Positions 11,429-23,448 of a stretch of DNA of 64,000 nucleotides are shown one piece after another (positions within the stretch are counted from its first letter, which is position 1; the number at the start of each line of letters is the position of its first letter). This DNA comes from Strobilurus pachycystidiatus. Lineage: Eukaryota > Basidiomycota > Agaricomycetes > Agaricales > Physalacriaceae. Position numbers and translations under genes: made by a program. The stretch is from NCBI GenBank assembly GCA_019915135.1, contig JAHLMK010000003.1, positions 124,001 to 188,000 of the forward strand, written 5' to 3'. The notes beneath the pieces are model-generated. The model had not been told where the DNA came from and ran no database searches. It saw only the letters and a list, made by a program, of their open reading frames with translations.

Positions 11429-12942
11429 ATGGCAGACGACGAAATTCAATATTTGGGCACCCATCGCCCAATCACAGCGCAGCCTCAGCCTACAGGTCAG
11501 CTCCTAGCTCTATCAAAGGAAGGCTAGACAGAGTGCTTATCACCAGTCTAGGCATCACGCTGCACTCCGACGCAGAGCAAGGCGGGACGGTGACGGTGCA
11601 GCGCCCCAAGGACGGCGGTGCGATCTTGGTCGGGCGGCGTCCACCAGGAGAAGTGGAGGGAGCGAGAGACGAGGGAAAGGCGATGTTTCGATGCCCGGTG
11701 GTGAGCAGGCGACATGCCGAGATTAGGTTCGGGGCGGGCGGGCAGGTGTGTTTCTCTCTCTCCCTTTCATCTAACACCATCCAACGTGTGCGTGCAGGTA
11801 TACTTAACAGATCTAGGCTCGCACCACGGCACGCACATCCATCCCACCACCCGCCTCGAGCCGCACAAGGCGCATGCGCTCAAGAGCGGCGACATCGTGA
11901 CGTTCGGCAAGACCGTGGCGAGGAACGGCGAGGCGGTAAGGCCGGTGGTTGTCAGGGTGCAGATCCTTTATGGGGCGTCGATCTTTGGATTAACGAGATC
12001 TGGATCTGTCTCGGGGAGGTATGGGCTAGAGACGACCACAGATGAAGACGAGGACGGGGAGGATGATGATGGGGATGAAGACTCGTCGTCGATGTCCGTC
12101 TCGTCCGACTCGGACGTCGAGGAGATCAAGGCGCCGCCGCCCCTCCCGTTCTCGTTGTTCAAGAGGCTCGTCCCGTCCTTGCCTCCCATCCCGCGCGTCC
12201 CATCGCCCTGCCCACAACCGCCGTCGGACATCTTCGACGACCTCTTCCAGGACGCGCAGGATCCGGATTCGGAACCGAGCTTGGTGGGGGCGTGGCCGAG
12301 TGACGGGTATTCGCCCACGTCTTGCGTCTTAGACCTTCCGTCTCCTAGTAGCAACGACAACAATGCGACCACCAACGACAACGGCGCCACCTCCACCGCC
12401 CCCGCACCCAGCACCACCACCACCGTGCCCAACACCGCCGCTCTGACAACCAACGCCGCCGCCATAGAAGACCTCACCGCCCAAATAGGCGAAGTCCGCA
12501 GCCTATGCGCCACCCTGGTCGAGAAGGTGGACACCCTAAGCCATGTGGACGTCCTAGACATGCACGCGCAGATTGAGGCGCTTCAACGCATAGACAGTGA
12601 GAGGCGGGCTGGGGTAAGGGAATACCAAAAATTTCAGAGCTACGTCGATGGTAAGAATCCCTCCTTCTCTCTTGTTACTGGCTTGCTGACGCGAGCTTTT
12701 GTGATTCAGAGTTGATGTTTCAGAAGGAAGAACACAGGCGCGAGCTGGAGGTGATCTTGGAGCGCGCGAGGGAGGAACGGCAGGAGCAGGTGTGTGCGGT
12801 CAAGCGAAAACGTGACGAGGACGAGGAAACGGAGGAGCTCCCAAGGAAGCGCGCGAGAGGAGTGGCGACTGCCGTGTTTAGGACCACGGCGAGCGTGGCG
12901 CTGGGCGCGGCTGCAGCGTGGGGTGCGCTTGCGTTTAGCTAG
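11429..12942 (+). CDS. FHA1: FHA-domain, coiled-coil, C-terminally anchored protein, 448 aa
   Basis: Four exons (11429-11495, 11552-11745, 11798-12650, 12710-12942) give 448 aa. FHA domain at about residues 23-140: LVGRRPP, then CPVVSRRHAEI, then VYLTDLGSHHGTHI, matching the G-R, S-x-x-H and D-x-G-S-x-x-G-T signatures that bind phosphothreonine. An acidic Ser/Asp-rich linker and a Pro/Thr-rich linker follow. A coiled coil starts near residue 310 (AIEDLTAQIGEVRSL), then a basic patch (KRKRD, PRKRAR). The last residues form a short hydrophobic tail, TASVALGAAAAWGALAF. FHA plus coiled coil plus tail anchor resembles SLMAP/Far9-type adaptors of STRIPAK-like complexes; orthology is not shown. It is followed at 0.3 kb by helical gene A on the same strand. 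Confidence 0.8.
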
Positions 12943-13278
12943 GGGCGGGTTGGGTAGGTGCGTCGAGGAGACGGTGGGATGCGAGGGAAGGGGGAATAGG
13001 GCGTGTATGAATACGGTATGCGAATCGAGAAACAGACGAACAATGTATGTATCTATGTATCAATGTGAATGTATTTTCTTTTGGCTGATTATGTAGACGT
13101 ACGCGCTTTTGATGAGATTCAGTCAGTAACGTGTGAGGGTTGCCTATGCAGTCATCGTCTTCGCGAACATACAGCACCGTAATGGCGAAGACACAGCACC
13201 GTGATGATGGTGGATCAGAAGCTCTCCCCACACACAGCCTCGACCACCACAGCTTCTCGCCCTTGCCCTCTCCCCATC

Positions 13279-14868
13279 ATGTCGCTCGCACTCAAGGTGG
13301 ACTCGGACGTTGACGACTTCACGTTTGACCAGGACTCGGACAGTGACGTGCAGTGGCACACGGCCGGCGAGGAATCGGACCACGCTGACGAGGTACTAGA
13401 TGATGATGATTCAGAGAGGGACATACCGTGGATAGTTAGATATGGTGAGCGGCTAAAGGATGAAGAAACCTCTCGAGCAAAGCTCATACCCAGACTTAAG
13501 ATGATCCATGTATGGACCCGCACAATGTTCCATTGCTCTGTGATCTATTCCGCTGTATTGTCGACACAATCGAGTCACCTCCACAAGCCTACCGACCTAT
13601 ACCACTTTTTTTTCATGTAGGTTCTTGCATGATCACCTTGTGAGAGTATGATTTGACAAGTGTTAGCTTACTCGATTGAGAGTCCTTCTCATACATCTCA
13701 GATATCTACAACTCGTCCCTGTACAAGATCGTGTACGGCTAGATGTACTGGAACATGGGTCCAACAATGTCTTTGCTGGGCATTGGTATTTGCCATCTGC
13801 TATGTGAGAATCACTCATCACTGCGCCAATAAAAGGGTCTGACTTGCATATAGATATGATGATTTATTTCAGAGGAAAATTCCCCCTCATCTAGTTAGCA
13901 ATCTCTTTCCACATGTCCTTCCCCTGGTGGTCGTATCCTTCCGCCAAATGCACACACGTAATGCATCACTGGAGCAGGAGTTGCAACTTGCAAGGATCAC
14001 ACCCATTGAGGAGTCAGACACGGGGATTGGTGGGAAGGACGCGTGTACCCTCGACTCTGTCCGGAGCTGTCTTGACCTGGCGGAGAGTATTGCCAAGATG
14101 GTTCCCATTGTTGGGAATATTCTTGAGGGAGCATGCGGGACGATCCGAAAGATCCTGGAAGCGACACAGGTACGTGTTTCCCTTCCAATGCCGGGTTCGA
14201 TCCCCATGTAGATCTTTCAGAGTGCAAAATCCAACAAAACAGCGTGCACGGAGCTAGCTACGCATGCCGCCAATGTCACCTTGTCAATCCTCAATGAACT
14301 TGCACGTTCAACGGATGGACCAACTCCACACCAGGTCAATCCAAGGATCATAGACCTCTGTTCGTAAGTGGTTCAATTCTCTCCCCAACAGTCGGTTGCG
14401 AACTTATCGCACCCATCGAATCAGAACTCTCAGGATAATCGAGACCCGTCTTCGCTTTTTGGCCAAGTACAAGGGTCCGAAGGCATTCTTCTTGCAGTAC
14501 AAGATCAAAGACGAGTTAGCAAATCTACGCGAGATGCTCGACAACTCGCTTGTTGTCTTCAAGGTATGTACTTCAACCCACCAGCTCGGATGCACCTGAC
14601 CTCGAAGTCGGATGTTCCCAGATCAGTACCAACATCTCTACCACACAACTTCTGAAAGACTTGCGTGTCCTGAATAGAGCATTGCTTCGAAAGACGGAGG
14701 ACATTCACACGGAGATCAAAGAGTTCCGCGGGGAGACGTACCAGCAGTTTGAACGGGTGTTCATGGTACGTAACTGTTGCGCGTGTAAATTGACGTGTCC
14801 TCACACAGCTTCAGATCCTAGGAGTCGACCCGGACGGGACGCGTACCACGGGAAGACCTTGCATCTGA
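13279..14868 (+). CDS. Helical-bundle protein A, 404 aa
   Basis: Exons 13279-13444, 13501-13616, 13667-13803, 13854-14169, 14221-14363, 14425-14563, 14622-14765 and 14815-14868 close in phase. The N-terminus is acidic (MSLALKVDSDVDDFTFD). DLFRCIVDTIESPPQ, VPVQDRV and a hydrophobic LFPHVLPLVVVSF segment follow. The helical core includes SCLDLAESIAKMVPIVGNI, GACGTIRKILE, RLRFLAKYKGPKAFF and LREMLDNSLVVFK, then KTEDIHTEIKEFRGETYQQF and a short VDPDGTR tail. The exon 6 acceptor was placed at ATCAG because an upstream AG would leave a 28-nt intron, and because paralogues use the downstream site. Membrane or cell-death action is inferred only from similarity of the helix pattern to HeLo/MLKL modules. 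Confidence 0.77.
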
Positions 14869-15316
14869 GATGGCTTCACGGTGTTGAAGTGCAACTCAGA
14901 TCCGAGTCATTTGTTGGCGCACGCCCTGCAGCCCGTTCTCCCATTTACGCTAGATATTCCCCCACGTCCGCATCCCAATTTTGTCTCTTCACTATTTGGA
15001 TCCACATATCTCTGCACCTGCTATCCCGTTTCAGGAATTCATTTTTTACTGTGAGGCTTGATTTATGGCGCAAGATCTTGCATATATCTGTATCACTGTA
15101 CCCTTTTTATCACACAATATTAGCTATTCAAGCTCTGACCACTGCTTCGATTCCTCCAAGAGTTTTGACGAGAGTGTGCACGTCTGACGACGGTGCTACA
15201 CCCATCCACTCGACATTGGATACGGTGTACGCGCCTCAGCGCTCATTGCGTGCTTCTGACTATTCTCAAAACACCATACGGAGTATGTGCTACCGTGACC
15301 CCTTTGCGCCAAAGTT
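14869..15316 (+). repeat. Conserved 3' flank of helical gene A (unit repeat)
   Basis: The sequence matches the downstream region of gene B (21203-21680), including GTGCTACCGTGACC. The two copies show no shared open frame, so this is probably 3' untranslated or spacer DNA carried along in unit duplication. The block is interrupted at 15317 by a retro-insertion and resumes at 16074. Confidence 0.55.
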
Positions 15317-16073
15317 TTTTTTTTTTTGAATCCATTTGAGTCTATTATGCCTCGGCATATGTAAGACTACCTACGCAGTAATTTGTCTACGGCGTGTAAC
15401 TATTGCAACCATCGGTCTAATCTCCTCTACGCATCGAGCGTTGCGCTCTGGCTTTCCTTGTAGGACGCCTCCCCCAGTTCTCGTAAGTAAATAAGGGTAG
15501 GGTGGAAAGAAACAAATCATCCAATCCAAACACATCCTCCTTCATCGCACCAGTGTCTCTGCCGTCATCCAATCCCACCCAGACTAATACAAATTCTCTT
15601 CTCCGTCGCAGTGTGCCTCTCTGCCTGGGTGCATGCCTGCTGATGGTGTACTCGGAGTCACCACTTCCGTTTTTGCGCGAGGGAATCAAACTACCCTGTC
15701 CGCGGTAGCCGTCGCAGCCGGGCCCCATTCCAGGCCTTACGGTCAAGGCACTGGGCGGCGAGTCGGTCAATGCTCTGATGAGTTTGGATGATGGTGGGGA
15801 TTTTGGTTGCGATTATGGAAAGGTGGTTGCGTGGGTGGGGAATCGGGTGGTGGTGAAGCCAGCGAGTGTCTAGAGTGTTGCTCACCGGCGGGATGTGCTG
15901 GCCACTATTGCGCACCCCGGCGACGGACCGTGTCGACTGAAGTCGTCGAAAGCCGAATGAGCAGTCTGGAACTGCTGTGCGGAGGCGCGACGACCCCCCC
16001 TCGATGTGCTGCTCGCCTTTTTTCACCGTGGGAAAACCGGTGATGATGGTGGTCGGAGATCAAGGAGCGGTCC
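15317..16073 (-). mobile_element. Retro-inserted sequence with oligo-T end and 13-bp target duplication
   Basis: The direct repeat TTGCGCCAAAGTT lies at 15304-15316 and 16074-16086. The left junction continues as a T run to 15327, which is a poly-A tail of a minus-strand copy. The corresponding region of the next unit (about 21650-21680) is uninterrupted, an empty paralogous site. These are hallmarks of target-primed retrotransposition of an RNA. The insert carries minus-strand frames (15417-15770, 15691-16026) whose source I cannot identify. Confidence 0.75.
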
Positions 16074-16319
16074 TTGCGCCAAAGTTGTTTGATCCTTGTG
16101 TGTCTACTCGCCTCTGCCTTGGTGGCAGTCCGTTTACCCACTGTCCTCGTGTCGTGCTAGAGTCAGAGTTATCGCTTGTGGTCGCGGCTGGCCATGCTTG
16201 ATTTTCGCCGCGGCTGTCTTGGTTGTTTGAAGTTTCAAGATTTCGGTTCATAGGCAGATGTCATGCAAGAACACTAGGAGGGTCAGAGTCTGCGATGAAG
16301 ACGAAAGGACGAAGGCGGG

Positions 16320-16740
16320 ATACAGGACGCGGAAATGCCGGCGGATCACTCACGTGCATGTTCTACGGGGGTTACGACGCCCTGGAATTCTTCTCCCTTC
16401 TCCCCCTACCAGTGACCACCATCTACGACACTGCTGCGGGTCTCTGCTAATCCACGCCTTGTTGAACGATGCATCTCTATGCGAGCTGCACGCTGTGATG
16501 TGCGTGGGTCCCTTTTTGGTGCTCCCGCAATTCAATGGACCACTTGGCCTCCCCCTTTCGGATTTCCAACACGCTTGACACGACGCGGCGCATCGCGGCC
16601 AGCATCGCACCCCCTGATATCTGGATGGCTCCTGGCGCGCCCTGTCGCGCGCCTGGTTCTCATGCTAGTGGGAATATAGGCGCTATGTCATAGGGAACAC
16701 TGGTGCGTGTCAGTCTACAACTGTTGATTATTATCCTGAC
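16320..16740 (+). promoter_or_regulatory. Conserved upstream block UE2 of psiFHA2 with CACGTG
   Basis: Contains GGAAATGCCGGCGGATCACT and CACGTGCATG at 16351, about 570 bp before the vestigial FHA ATG. The same elements occur at similar distance before FHA1, FHA3, FHA4 and psiFHA5. Confidence 0.5.
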
Positions 16741-16920
16741 ATCCACGATCCACACCCAGATCTTTCAACCCTCCTCCGTCCCAACTCTTTCCTTCCCCGC
16801 CAAACACTACGCAGCAAGTGCAGCGCCGATGCCCGCGATTAGTCCGGCAATCTGGCACTTCATGGAGTCAGCGCCGTAGTCCTTACCGTCACCATCATAT
16901 ACAGCAGCTAGCATTAATTC

Positions 16921-17766
16921 ATGGCAGACAACGAGATCATTCATCCATCCAATTTCTGATGAAAAGATTGTGTGCAGGTATACCTGACGGACCTAGGCTC
17001 CCACCACGGCACGCACATCCACCCCACCACCCTCCCCCAGCCGCACAAGGCGCATCTCAAAGGCGGTGACGTTGTGACGTTTGGCAAGACTGTGGCGAGG
17101 AACGGGAGGCGGTGAGGCCGGTGGTTGTGAGGGTACAGATTGTGTATGGGCGTCGATCTTTGGTCGGACGAGGTCTGCTCGGGGAGATATGGACTGGAGA
17201 GATATGGACTCGAGACGACGACCGACGAAGACGAGGATGGGGACGAAGACGAAGACTCATCGTCAATGTCGGTATGTTGTGACTCGGACGTCGAAGAGAT
17301 CAAGCCGCCGCTCCTCCCGTCGTCGTCGTTCTCGCTTTTCAGGAGGCTTGCCCCGCCCTTGCCTTCCATTCCGCACGTTCCATCGCCCAGCCCACAGCCG
17401 CCGTCGGATATCTTTGACGACCTCTTTCAAGACGCGCAGCAACCAGAATCCGAGCCGAGTGTAGTCGGAGCGTGGCTGAGTGGGATGTATCCGCCTGCGT
17501 TGTGCGTCTTTGAGCTCGAGTCACCCGTTACCGACAACACTACGACCGACAATGCCGCCACCACAGCCACACTCATCCCCGCTCCCAGTACCGCCGCCGC
17601 ACCCACCAATATCGCCGCCATAGAAGACCTCACCGCCCAAGTAGACGAGGTCCGCAGCCTCTGCGCCGCGCTGGTCGAGAAAGTGGACGCCATCTCTGCG
17701 TACCACCTGCTTAATGTGCGTGAATCTGGGATGGCATGGCTGACAACGACGCCAGAGCACCAGTAA
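16921..17766 (+). pseudogene. psiFHA2a: FHA gene lacking exon 2, frameshifted
   Basis: The ATG and first codons (MADNEI) are followed directly by the end of intron 2 and by exon 3 at 16978 (VYLTDLGSHHGTHIH). The first half of the FHA domain, including the G-R and S-x-x-H motifs, is deleted. Near 17105 the sequence GAACGGGAGGCGG has lost one base relative to paralogues and breaks the frame. The acidic linker and coiled coil (AIEDLTAQVDEVRSLCAAL) remain readable up to a stop at 17766. Confidence 0.75.
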
Positions 17767-17784
17767 TCTAACTTGGGCCTTCAG

Positions 17785-18805
17785 GGCGGGACGTTGACGG
17801 TGCAGCGCCCCAAGGACGGCGGTGCGATCTTGGTTGGGCGGCGTCCACCAGGAGAAGTGGAGCGAACGAGAGACGAGGGAAAGGCGATGTTTCGCTGCCC
17901 GGTATGGGGCGTCCATCTTTGGAGGAGGCACGAGATCTGCATCTGTCTCGGGGAGGTATGGGTTGGAGACGACGACCGACGAGGACGAGGACGGGGAGGA
18001 TGATGATGGGGATGAAGACTCATCGTCGATGTCGGTGTCGTCTGATTCGGACGTCGAGGATATCAAGCCGCCGTCGCTCCTCCCGTCATCGCTGTTCAAG
18101 AGGCTCGTCCCGCCCTTGCCTCCCATCCCGCACGTTCCATCGCCCAGCCCACAGCCGCCCTCGGACATCTTCGACGATATCCTCTTCCAGGACGCGCAGG
18201 ATGCGGAACCGGAGCCGAGCTTGGTTGGGGCGTGGCCGAGTGACGGATATTCACCTGTGTCGTGCGTATCTGACCTTCCGTCTCCTACTACGTCCATCAC
18301 CGAGGAGCATGCCACTACCAACGACAACAATGCACTCATACCCGCTACCACCATCGTCGCCGCACCCACTACCACCGACAACAACAGCGCCCTTACCGCT
18401 CCCAACACCGCCGCCATAGAAGACCTCACCGCCCAACTCGGCGAGGTGCGCAGCCTATACGCCGCGCTGGTCGACAAGGTGGACACTATAAGCCATATGG
18501 ACGTCCCGGATATGCAGGCGCAGATCGAGGCGCTCCAAAGTAGTGTGTTTTCTGGTGTAGAGATGACGCTGGTGAAGGAGGAACACAGGATGGAGCTCGA
18601 GGGGATTTTGGAGCGTGCAAGGGTGGAACAACGGGCGTATGCGGTCAAGCGGAAGCGGGATGAGGAGGAAGAGGACGCCGAGGATGGAGACACGGAGGAG
18701 CTCCCAAGGAAGCGCGCTAAACGCGTGGCGACTGCCGTGTTTAGGACGCGGTTGCTGCGTGGGGTGCGCTGGCGTTTAGCTAGGGGTGAGTCGAGGAGAT
18801 GGTGA
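17785..18805 (+). pseudogene. psiFHA2b: second broken FHA copy fused behind psiFHA2a
   Basis: It starts inside exon 2 (GGTLTVQRPKDGGAILVGRR) and jumps at about 17901 from FRCPV straight to the YGASIF segment of exon 3, deleting the SRRH and DLGS parts of the FHA domain. The linker and coiled coil (AIEDLTAQLGEVRSLYAAL) remain. A deletion after AVFRT shifts the frame so that the hydrophobic tail is lost. With psiFHA2a it makes a head-to-tail chimera, probably from unequal recombination. Confidence 0.75.
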
Positions 18806-18977
18806 CTCGAGTTCAAGGAAACCAAGCAATGGGAAATGGGGAAGAGGATTGGGAGTGTATGAGTACGGTATATGGCATACGGTATGTGAATCGAAGAACA
18901 GACGAACATTTTATGTATGTATGTATCTATGTATCTATGTGAATGTAATTTTTTTGTTGCTGATTATGTAGACGCGC

Positions 18978-19110
18978 GCGCGTTTGATGAGTTCCACCAG
19001 AGGAAACCGAAGCGTACCATGCAGGTGGCGACTGCCATGTTTGGGACCACGGCGAGTGTGGCGCTGGGAACGGCTGCTGGGAACGGCTGCTGCGTGGGGT
19101 GCGCTAGGTG
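18978..19110 (+). repeat. Extra partial copy of the FHA C-terminal tail exon
   Basis: The sequence GTGGCGACTGCCATGTTTGG, then ACCACGGCGAGTGTGGCGCT, and a GGAACGGCTGCT tandem duplication match the last exon of FHA genes but stand alone, downstream of psiFHA2b. A matching isolated copy is at 35420-35530 on the minus strand, in the mirror-image unit. Confidence 0.6.
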
Positions 19111-19521
19111 AGAGCGTGGATGAGTCGAGGAGGTGAGAGAAGGGGAATGGAGAATGAATGGGAGTGTATGTACACGGTGTACGGTATGCGAATTGAGGGA
19201 CAGACGAACTATGTTTGTATGTATGAAAGTATCATTGTGAATGTAATCTTGCTGTTGCTGATTATCCAGACGCGCGCGCCTTTGATGAGTTTCAGTCAGT
19301 AACGCCTGAGGGTGCCTACGCAGTCTCATCGTCTTCGCGAACACACAGCACCGTGATGGCGAACACACAGCACTGTGACGGCGAACACGCAGCACCCTGA
19401 TGGTGTCAGAAACTCTTCCCATTGGCTGACTTCATTGTCCCCGCACACTGCCTCGTGTCCCCCGTCACTGTCTTGTCATCATGACAGCGCCACAGCTTCC
19501 CGCCCTTGCCCTCTCCTCATC

Positions 19522-21202
19522 ATGTCGCTCGCACCCAAGGTGGACTCGGACGTTGACAACTTCACGTTTGACAAGGACTCCGACATTGACTACTCCACGC
19601 TTGACGAGGACTCGGACAATGACGAGCAGTGGCACACGGCCGACGAGGAATCGGACAACGCGGGCGAGGAACCGGACAACGCGGACGAGGCACTGGGTGA
19701 TGAGGATTCAGAGATCCTGGACAGTTGGTTGGTCAACCTCCTTGCACTGATGAACCAGGACGGTGAGCAGCTACAAGGATGAAAGAAACTTTCGAGCAAA
19801 GCTCATACACAGACTTCAGATCTTCCATGTATGGACACGCACAATGTTCCATTGCTCATTGATCTATTCCGCTGTATTGTCGACACCATCGAGTCACCTC
19901 CACAATCCTACAAATGTATACCACTTCTCTGCGATGTAAGTCCTTGCATGATTGTTTAGTGAGAGCATGATTTGACAAGCGTTAGTTTTATCTATTGAGA
20001 GTCCTTCTCGCACATCTCTGTTATCTACGATATGTTCCTGTACAAGATCGCAAACCAGAAGATGTATTTGCACCTGCTCGCCCCTCTCATTGGCCTTTTG
20101 CTGTGCCAAAGATTGGGTAAGAAGGACTTATCACTGTGCCAATGAAAAGGTCTGACTGCATATACATACAGGTCCTTCATGAGGTATGCATACAGCTCCA
20201 TATGGATGCAGAACCCTCCTCTGGCCAGCAGTTTCTTCCCAGTTGTCCTTCCCTTGGTGGTCATATGCTTCCGCCAAATGCAGACACGTAATGCATCACT
20301 GGAGCAGGAGTTGCAGTTTGCAAGGATCACACACGTTGAGGAGTCCGATCCGGAGCTTAGGGGGAAGGACGCGTGTACCCTTGACTCTGTCCTGAGCTGT
20401 CTTGACCTGGCGGAGAGCATCGCGAAGATGATTCCCATCGTTGGAAATATCCTCGAGGGAGCATGCGGGACGATCCGAAAGATCCTTGAGGCGGCGCAGG
20501 TACGTGTTTCTTCTTAAATGGTCGGTCGAGTGCTCATGTAGATCTTTCAGAGCGCAAGGTCAAACCGAACAGCGTGCACGGCGCTAGCTACGCATGCCGT
20601 CAACGTCACCTTGTCGATCCTCAATGAACTCGCACGTTCATCTGATGGTCCAATGCCGCACCAGGTCGATCCGAGGATCATAGACCTCTGTTCGTAAGTG
20701 GTTCAATTCTCTCCCCAACAGTCGGTTGCAAACTTATCACACCCATCGAATCAGAACTCTCAGGATAATCGAGACCCGTCTTCGCTCCTTGTCCAAGTAC
20801 AAGGGTCCGAAGGCCTTCTTCTTGCAGTACAAGATTAAGGACGAGCTAGCAGATCTACGCGTAATGCTCGACAACTCGCTCGTCGTCTTCAAAGTACGTA
20901 CATCCACATCCTCGCCAGCTCGGATGCACCTGACCTCGGAGTCGGATGTTCTCAGATCAGTACCGACATCTCGACGACGCAACTTCTGAAGGACTTGCAT
21001 GTTCTCAACAGGGCACTTCTTCGGAAGACAGAGGACATACACACGGAGATCAAAGAGTTCCGCGGGGAGACGTACCAGCAGTTTGAACGGATGTTCATGG
21101 TATGTCACTGTTGCGCGTGTAAATTGACGTGTCCTCACACAGCTTCAGATCCTAGGAGTCGACCCGGACGGGACGCGTACCACGGGAAGGCCGTGGGTCT
21201 GA
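19522..21202 (+). CDS. Helical-bundle protein B, 431 aa
   Basis: Exons 19522-19762, 19820-19935, 19986-20116, 20172-20499, 20551-20693, 20755-20893, 20956-21099 and 21149-21202 close in phase. The N-terminus has repeated acidic units (DEESDNAGEEPDNADEA), more than in gene A. The core is as in gene A, with SCLDLAESIAKMIPIVGNI, GACGTIRKILEAAQ, LADLRVMLDNSLVVFK and KTEDIHTEIKEFRGE. The hydrophobic segment ASSFFPVVLPLVVICF in exon 4 precedes the bundle. It is the partner of the broken FHA locus, so it may act without a local FHA partner. Confidence 0.77.
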
Positions 21203-21830
21203 GATAGCTTCATGGTGTCGAAGTGCAACTCAGACCCGAATCATTTGTTGGCGCGCGCCCCTGCAGTCTGTTCTCCCATTCACGCTGGATCTGCCCCCCA
21301 CGTCCGCATCCCAATCTCGCTTTTTTATTTGGAACCACATTCATCTCTGCACCTACTATTCCGTTTCACCAATATCTCTTTCACTTTGAGGCTTCATATG
21401 CTCCATCCCTACGACGCGAGATCTCACGTATATCTGTACTACTGTACCCTTTTCATCCCACAATATCCGCTATTCAAATTGTGACCACCTCGGTCCCCTT
21501 CGATTCCTCCAAGAGCTTCGACAAAAGTACTCGTAGCTGACGACGGTGTTACACCCATCCACCCAACATTGGATACGCGCCTCAGCGTTCACTGCGTGCT
21601 CCCGACTATTCTCGAAACACACCGTACGGAGTATGTGCTACCGTGACCTCTTTGCGTCGAAATTGTTTGATCCTCGTGTGTCTACTCACCTTCGCCTTGG
21701 TGGCAGTCTGTCTCCTCAGCATCCTCATGTCATGCTCGAGTCACAGTTATCGCTCGTGGTTGCGGCTGTCCATCGCCACAACTATCTTGTCAATGTCAAG
21801 TCATGTAATATATAGCACCGGACGTACGTA
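21203..21830 (+). repeat. Conserved 3' flank of helical gene B
   Basis: Resembles 14869-15303 plus 16087-16230, including GTTTGATCCTCGTGTGTCTA and GGTGGCAGTC. It is uninterrupted here, which defines the empty site of the retro-insertion in the previous unit. The following 21831-22850 holds only fragments of the upstream block (a GGTCAGAGTCTGCGATGAAG string at about 22280 recurs from 16.28 kb) and no gene. Confidence 0.5.
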
Positions 21831-22889
21831 CGGCAAGGCGGTAAAGACAGTGGCGATAGTGATGGTGGCCGCGGTGCCACACATAATGGAATACTGGGCA
21901 GGAAGACATGACGGTTGGACTCAGAACGCTTCTGGAAGGCTCGTAAATGAGTTTCCAGTTGTTATTTTACGTGGTGTAGAGAGAGGACAAGGAGGAGGAC
22001 GTGTCACTGGAATTCAAGCTCTAGAGTTGATGCCGGTCTTCGTTGGCCCAGACGAGTTGTAAACATCCGTATGACGCGTTGCGCACCCCGTGGACGTCCC
22101 AATCGGCCTGTGAGCTGAACAATTTTCCGAGGTCAATCGAGACTGCGGAAATAGAGAAGTGACCGAGGACACGGGAGGGGCATGAAGCAGGCTCACGGTG
22201 TAAGAAGAGACATGCGGGATAGGTTTGTTGCTAGATCGGGGCTAACCGTCAGTTGTCAGGAGAGAGCAAGAGGAAGGTCAGAGTCTGCGATGAAGAGTCA
22301 GGTTTGCGCAGGGACGAAGGGACGAAGGCAACACCTCCTCGCAACCAGTGAGGACATTGTTCGCCAATGTTCGAACCCTCGTCATGGGTATACGAGTTCA
22401 CCTTGGGTGCGAGTGCTGTAGCCGACATGACGGGGACATCGGGGCGAGGGCGAGGGCGAGAAACTGTCGTGATGACTCACCTCAATGGCATCGAGACGAG
22501 TCGGAGGCACTACATCCTCACTCTGTGTACATGTCTGATCAGTGAACAGGTAGCCTTTTGATGACTGGGAATTGGGGGGCTATGAAGGTTGGACGCGCGC
22601 GAGTCACTGTTGTTAGCAGTCTGAACAGACGGAGTGGCGCAATGAGGTTCAAAAGAATAGGGGAGTATAGGAGCGTACAATATTCCAATGCTGTTTTACT
22701 AGTAACTTGCAGATTTTGAAGACGCGAATTGCGGCAGCAACGCGATTAGATTGTTGGATGGGATGGGCGTCCTTAGAAGGCGATCAAATGAGAATGAGAA
22801 TTGCTGGGGACGGCAGGACGGCTGTGCCCGTAGACGATTCAAGAGAGTGCTCATGTGATCTGCCTTTTGTTCGTTGTTGTGGTGTAGAG

Positions 22890-23320
22890 ACAGGACGAGG
22901 ACGCGGAAATGCCGTCGGATCACTCACGTGCATGTTCAACCGGGGCTACCGTGGAATTCATCTCCTCGTTTTCTACCATCCACTACGACAATACGACGCG
23001 TCTCTGCTATTCCACGCCCTGTTATACAATCTCTGTGCTGCGTGTTGTGCTGTGCGTAGGCTCTTTTATCTGCAGGATGAGGGCTGACAACTACGCCAGA
23101 GTGCCCGTAATTTAATGGACGACTGCGCCTCCCGTTGTGTATCCGACACGCTTGACACAACGCAGCGCGGCCAACATAATGCATCCCGACCGCCCTCGTC
23201 CGCAACGCGCCCCGTCAGGCGCTTAGTCTCAAGCTAGTGGGAAAGGTACGCACTATGCCATGCGGAACACTGGTGTGTCTCGCTCTACATCTTTGTGCGT
23301 TATCCTGAACCCAACAATCA
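22890..23320 (+). promoter_or_regulatory. Conserved upstream block UE3 of FHA3 with CACGTG
   Basis: Contains GGAAATGCCGTCGGATCACT followed by CACGTG at 22925-22930, 524 bp before the FHA3 ATG, and a CACTGGTGTGTC string near 23268. It has the same order and spacing as the blocks before FHA1 and FHA4. Confidence 0.5.
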
Positions 23321-23448
23321 AACAGACCCGCCTCTCCTTTCCCTTTCCCGCCAAACACTACGCACCCGGCAGCAAGAGCCGTGCCAACACCCGGCAATGC
23401 GGCCCGGAGACTCTCTGCTGTCCCCATCATCCAGAGCAACATCAATCC

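Noticed and set aside
14364..14424. Upstream CAG (before TCGGTTG) as acceptor of exon 6 in helical genes A and B
   Set aside because: It would make a 28-nt intron, is absent in D, and in G would cause an immediate stop; the ATCAG/ATTAG site 33 nt downstream works in all seven copies.
17521..18909. 462-codon open frame on the minus strand
   Set aside because: It is antisense to the FHA linker and coiled-coil region; Ser/Asp-rich GC-rich codons leave the opposite strand open, and similar antisense frames occur over FHA1, FHA3 and FHA4.
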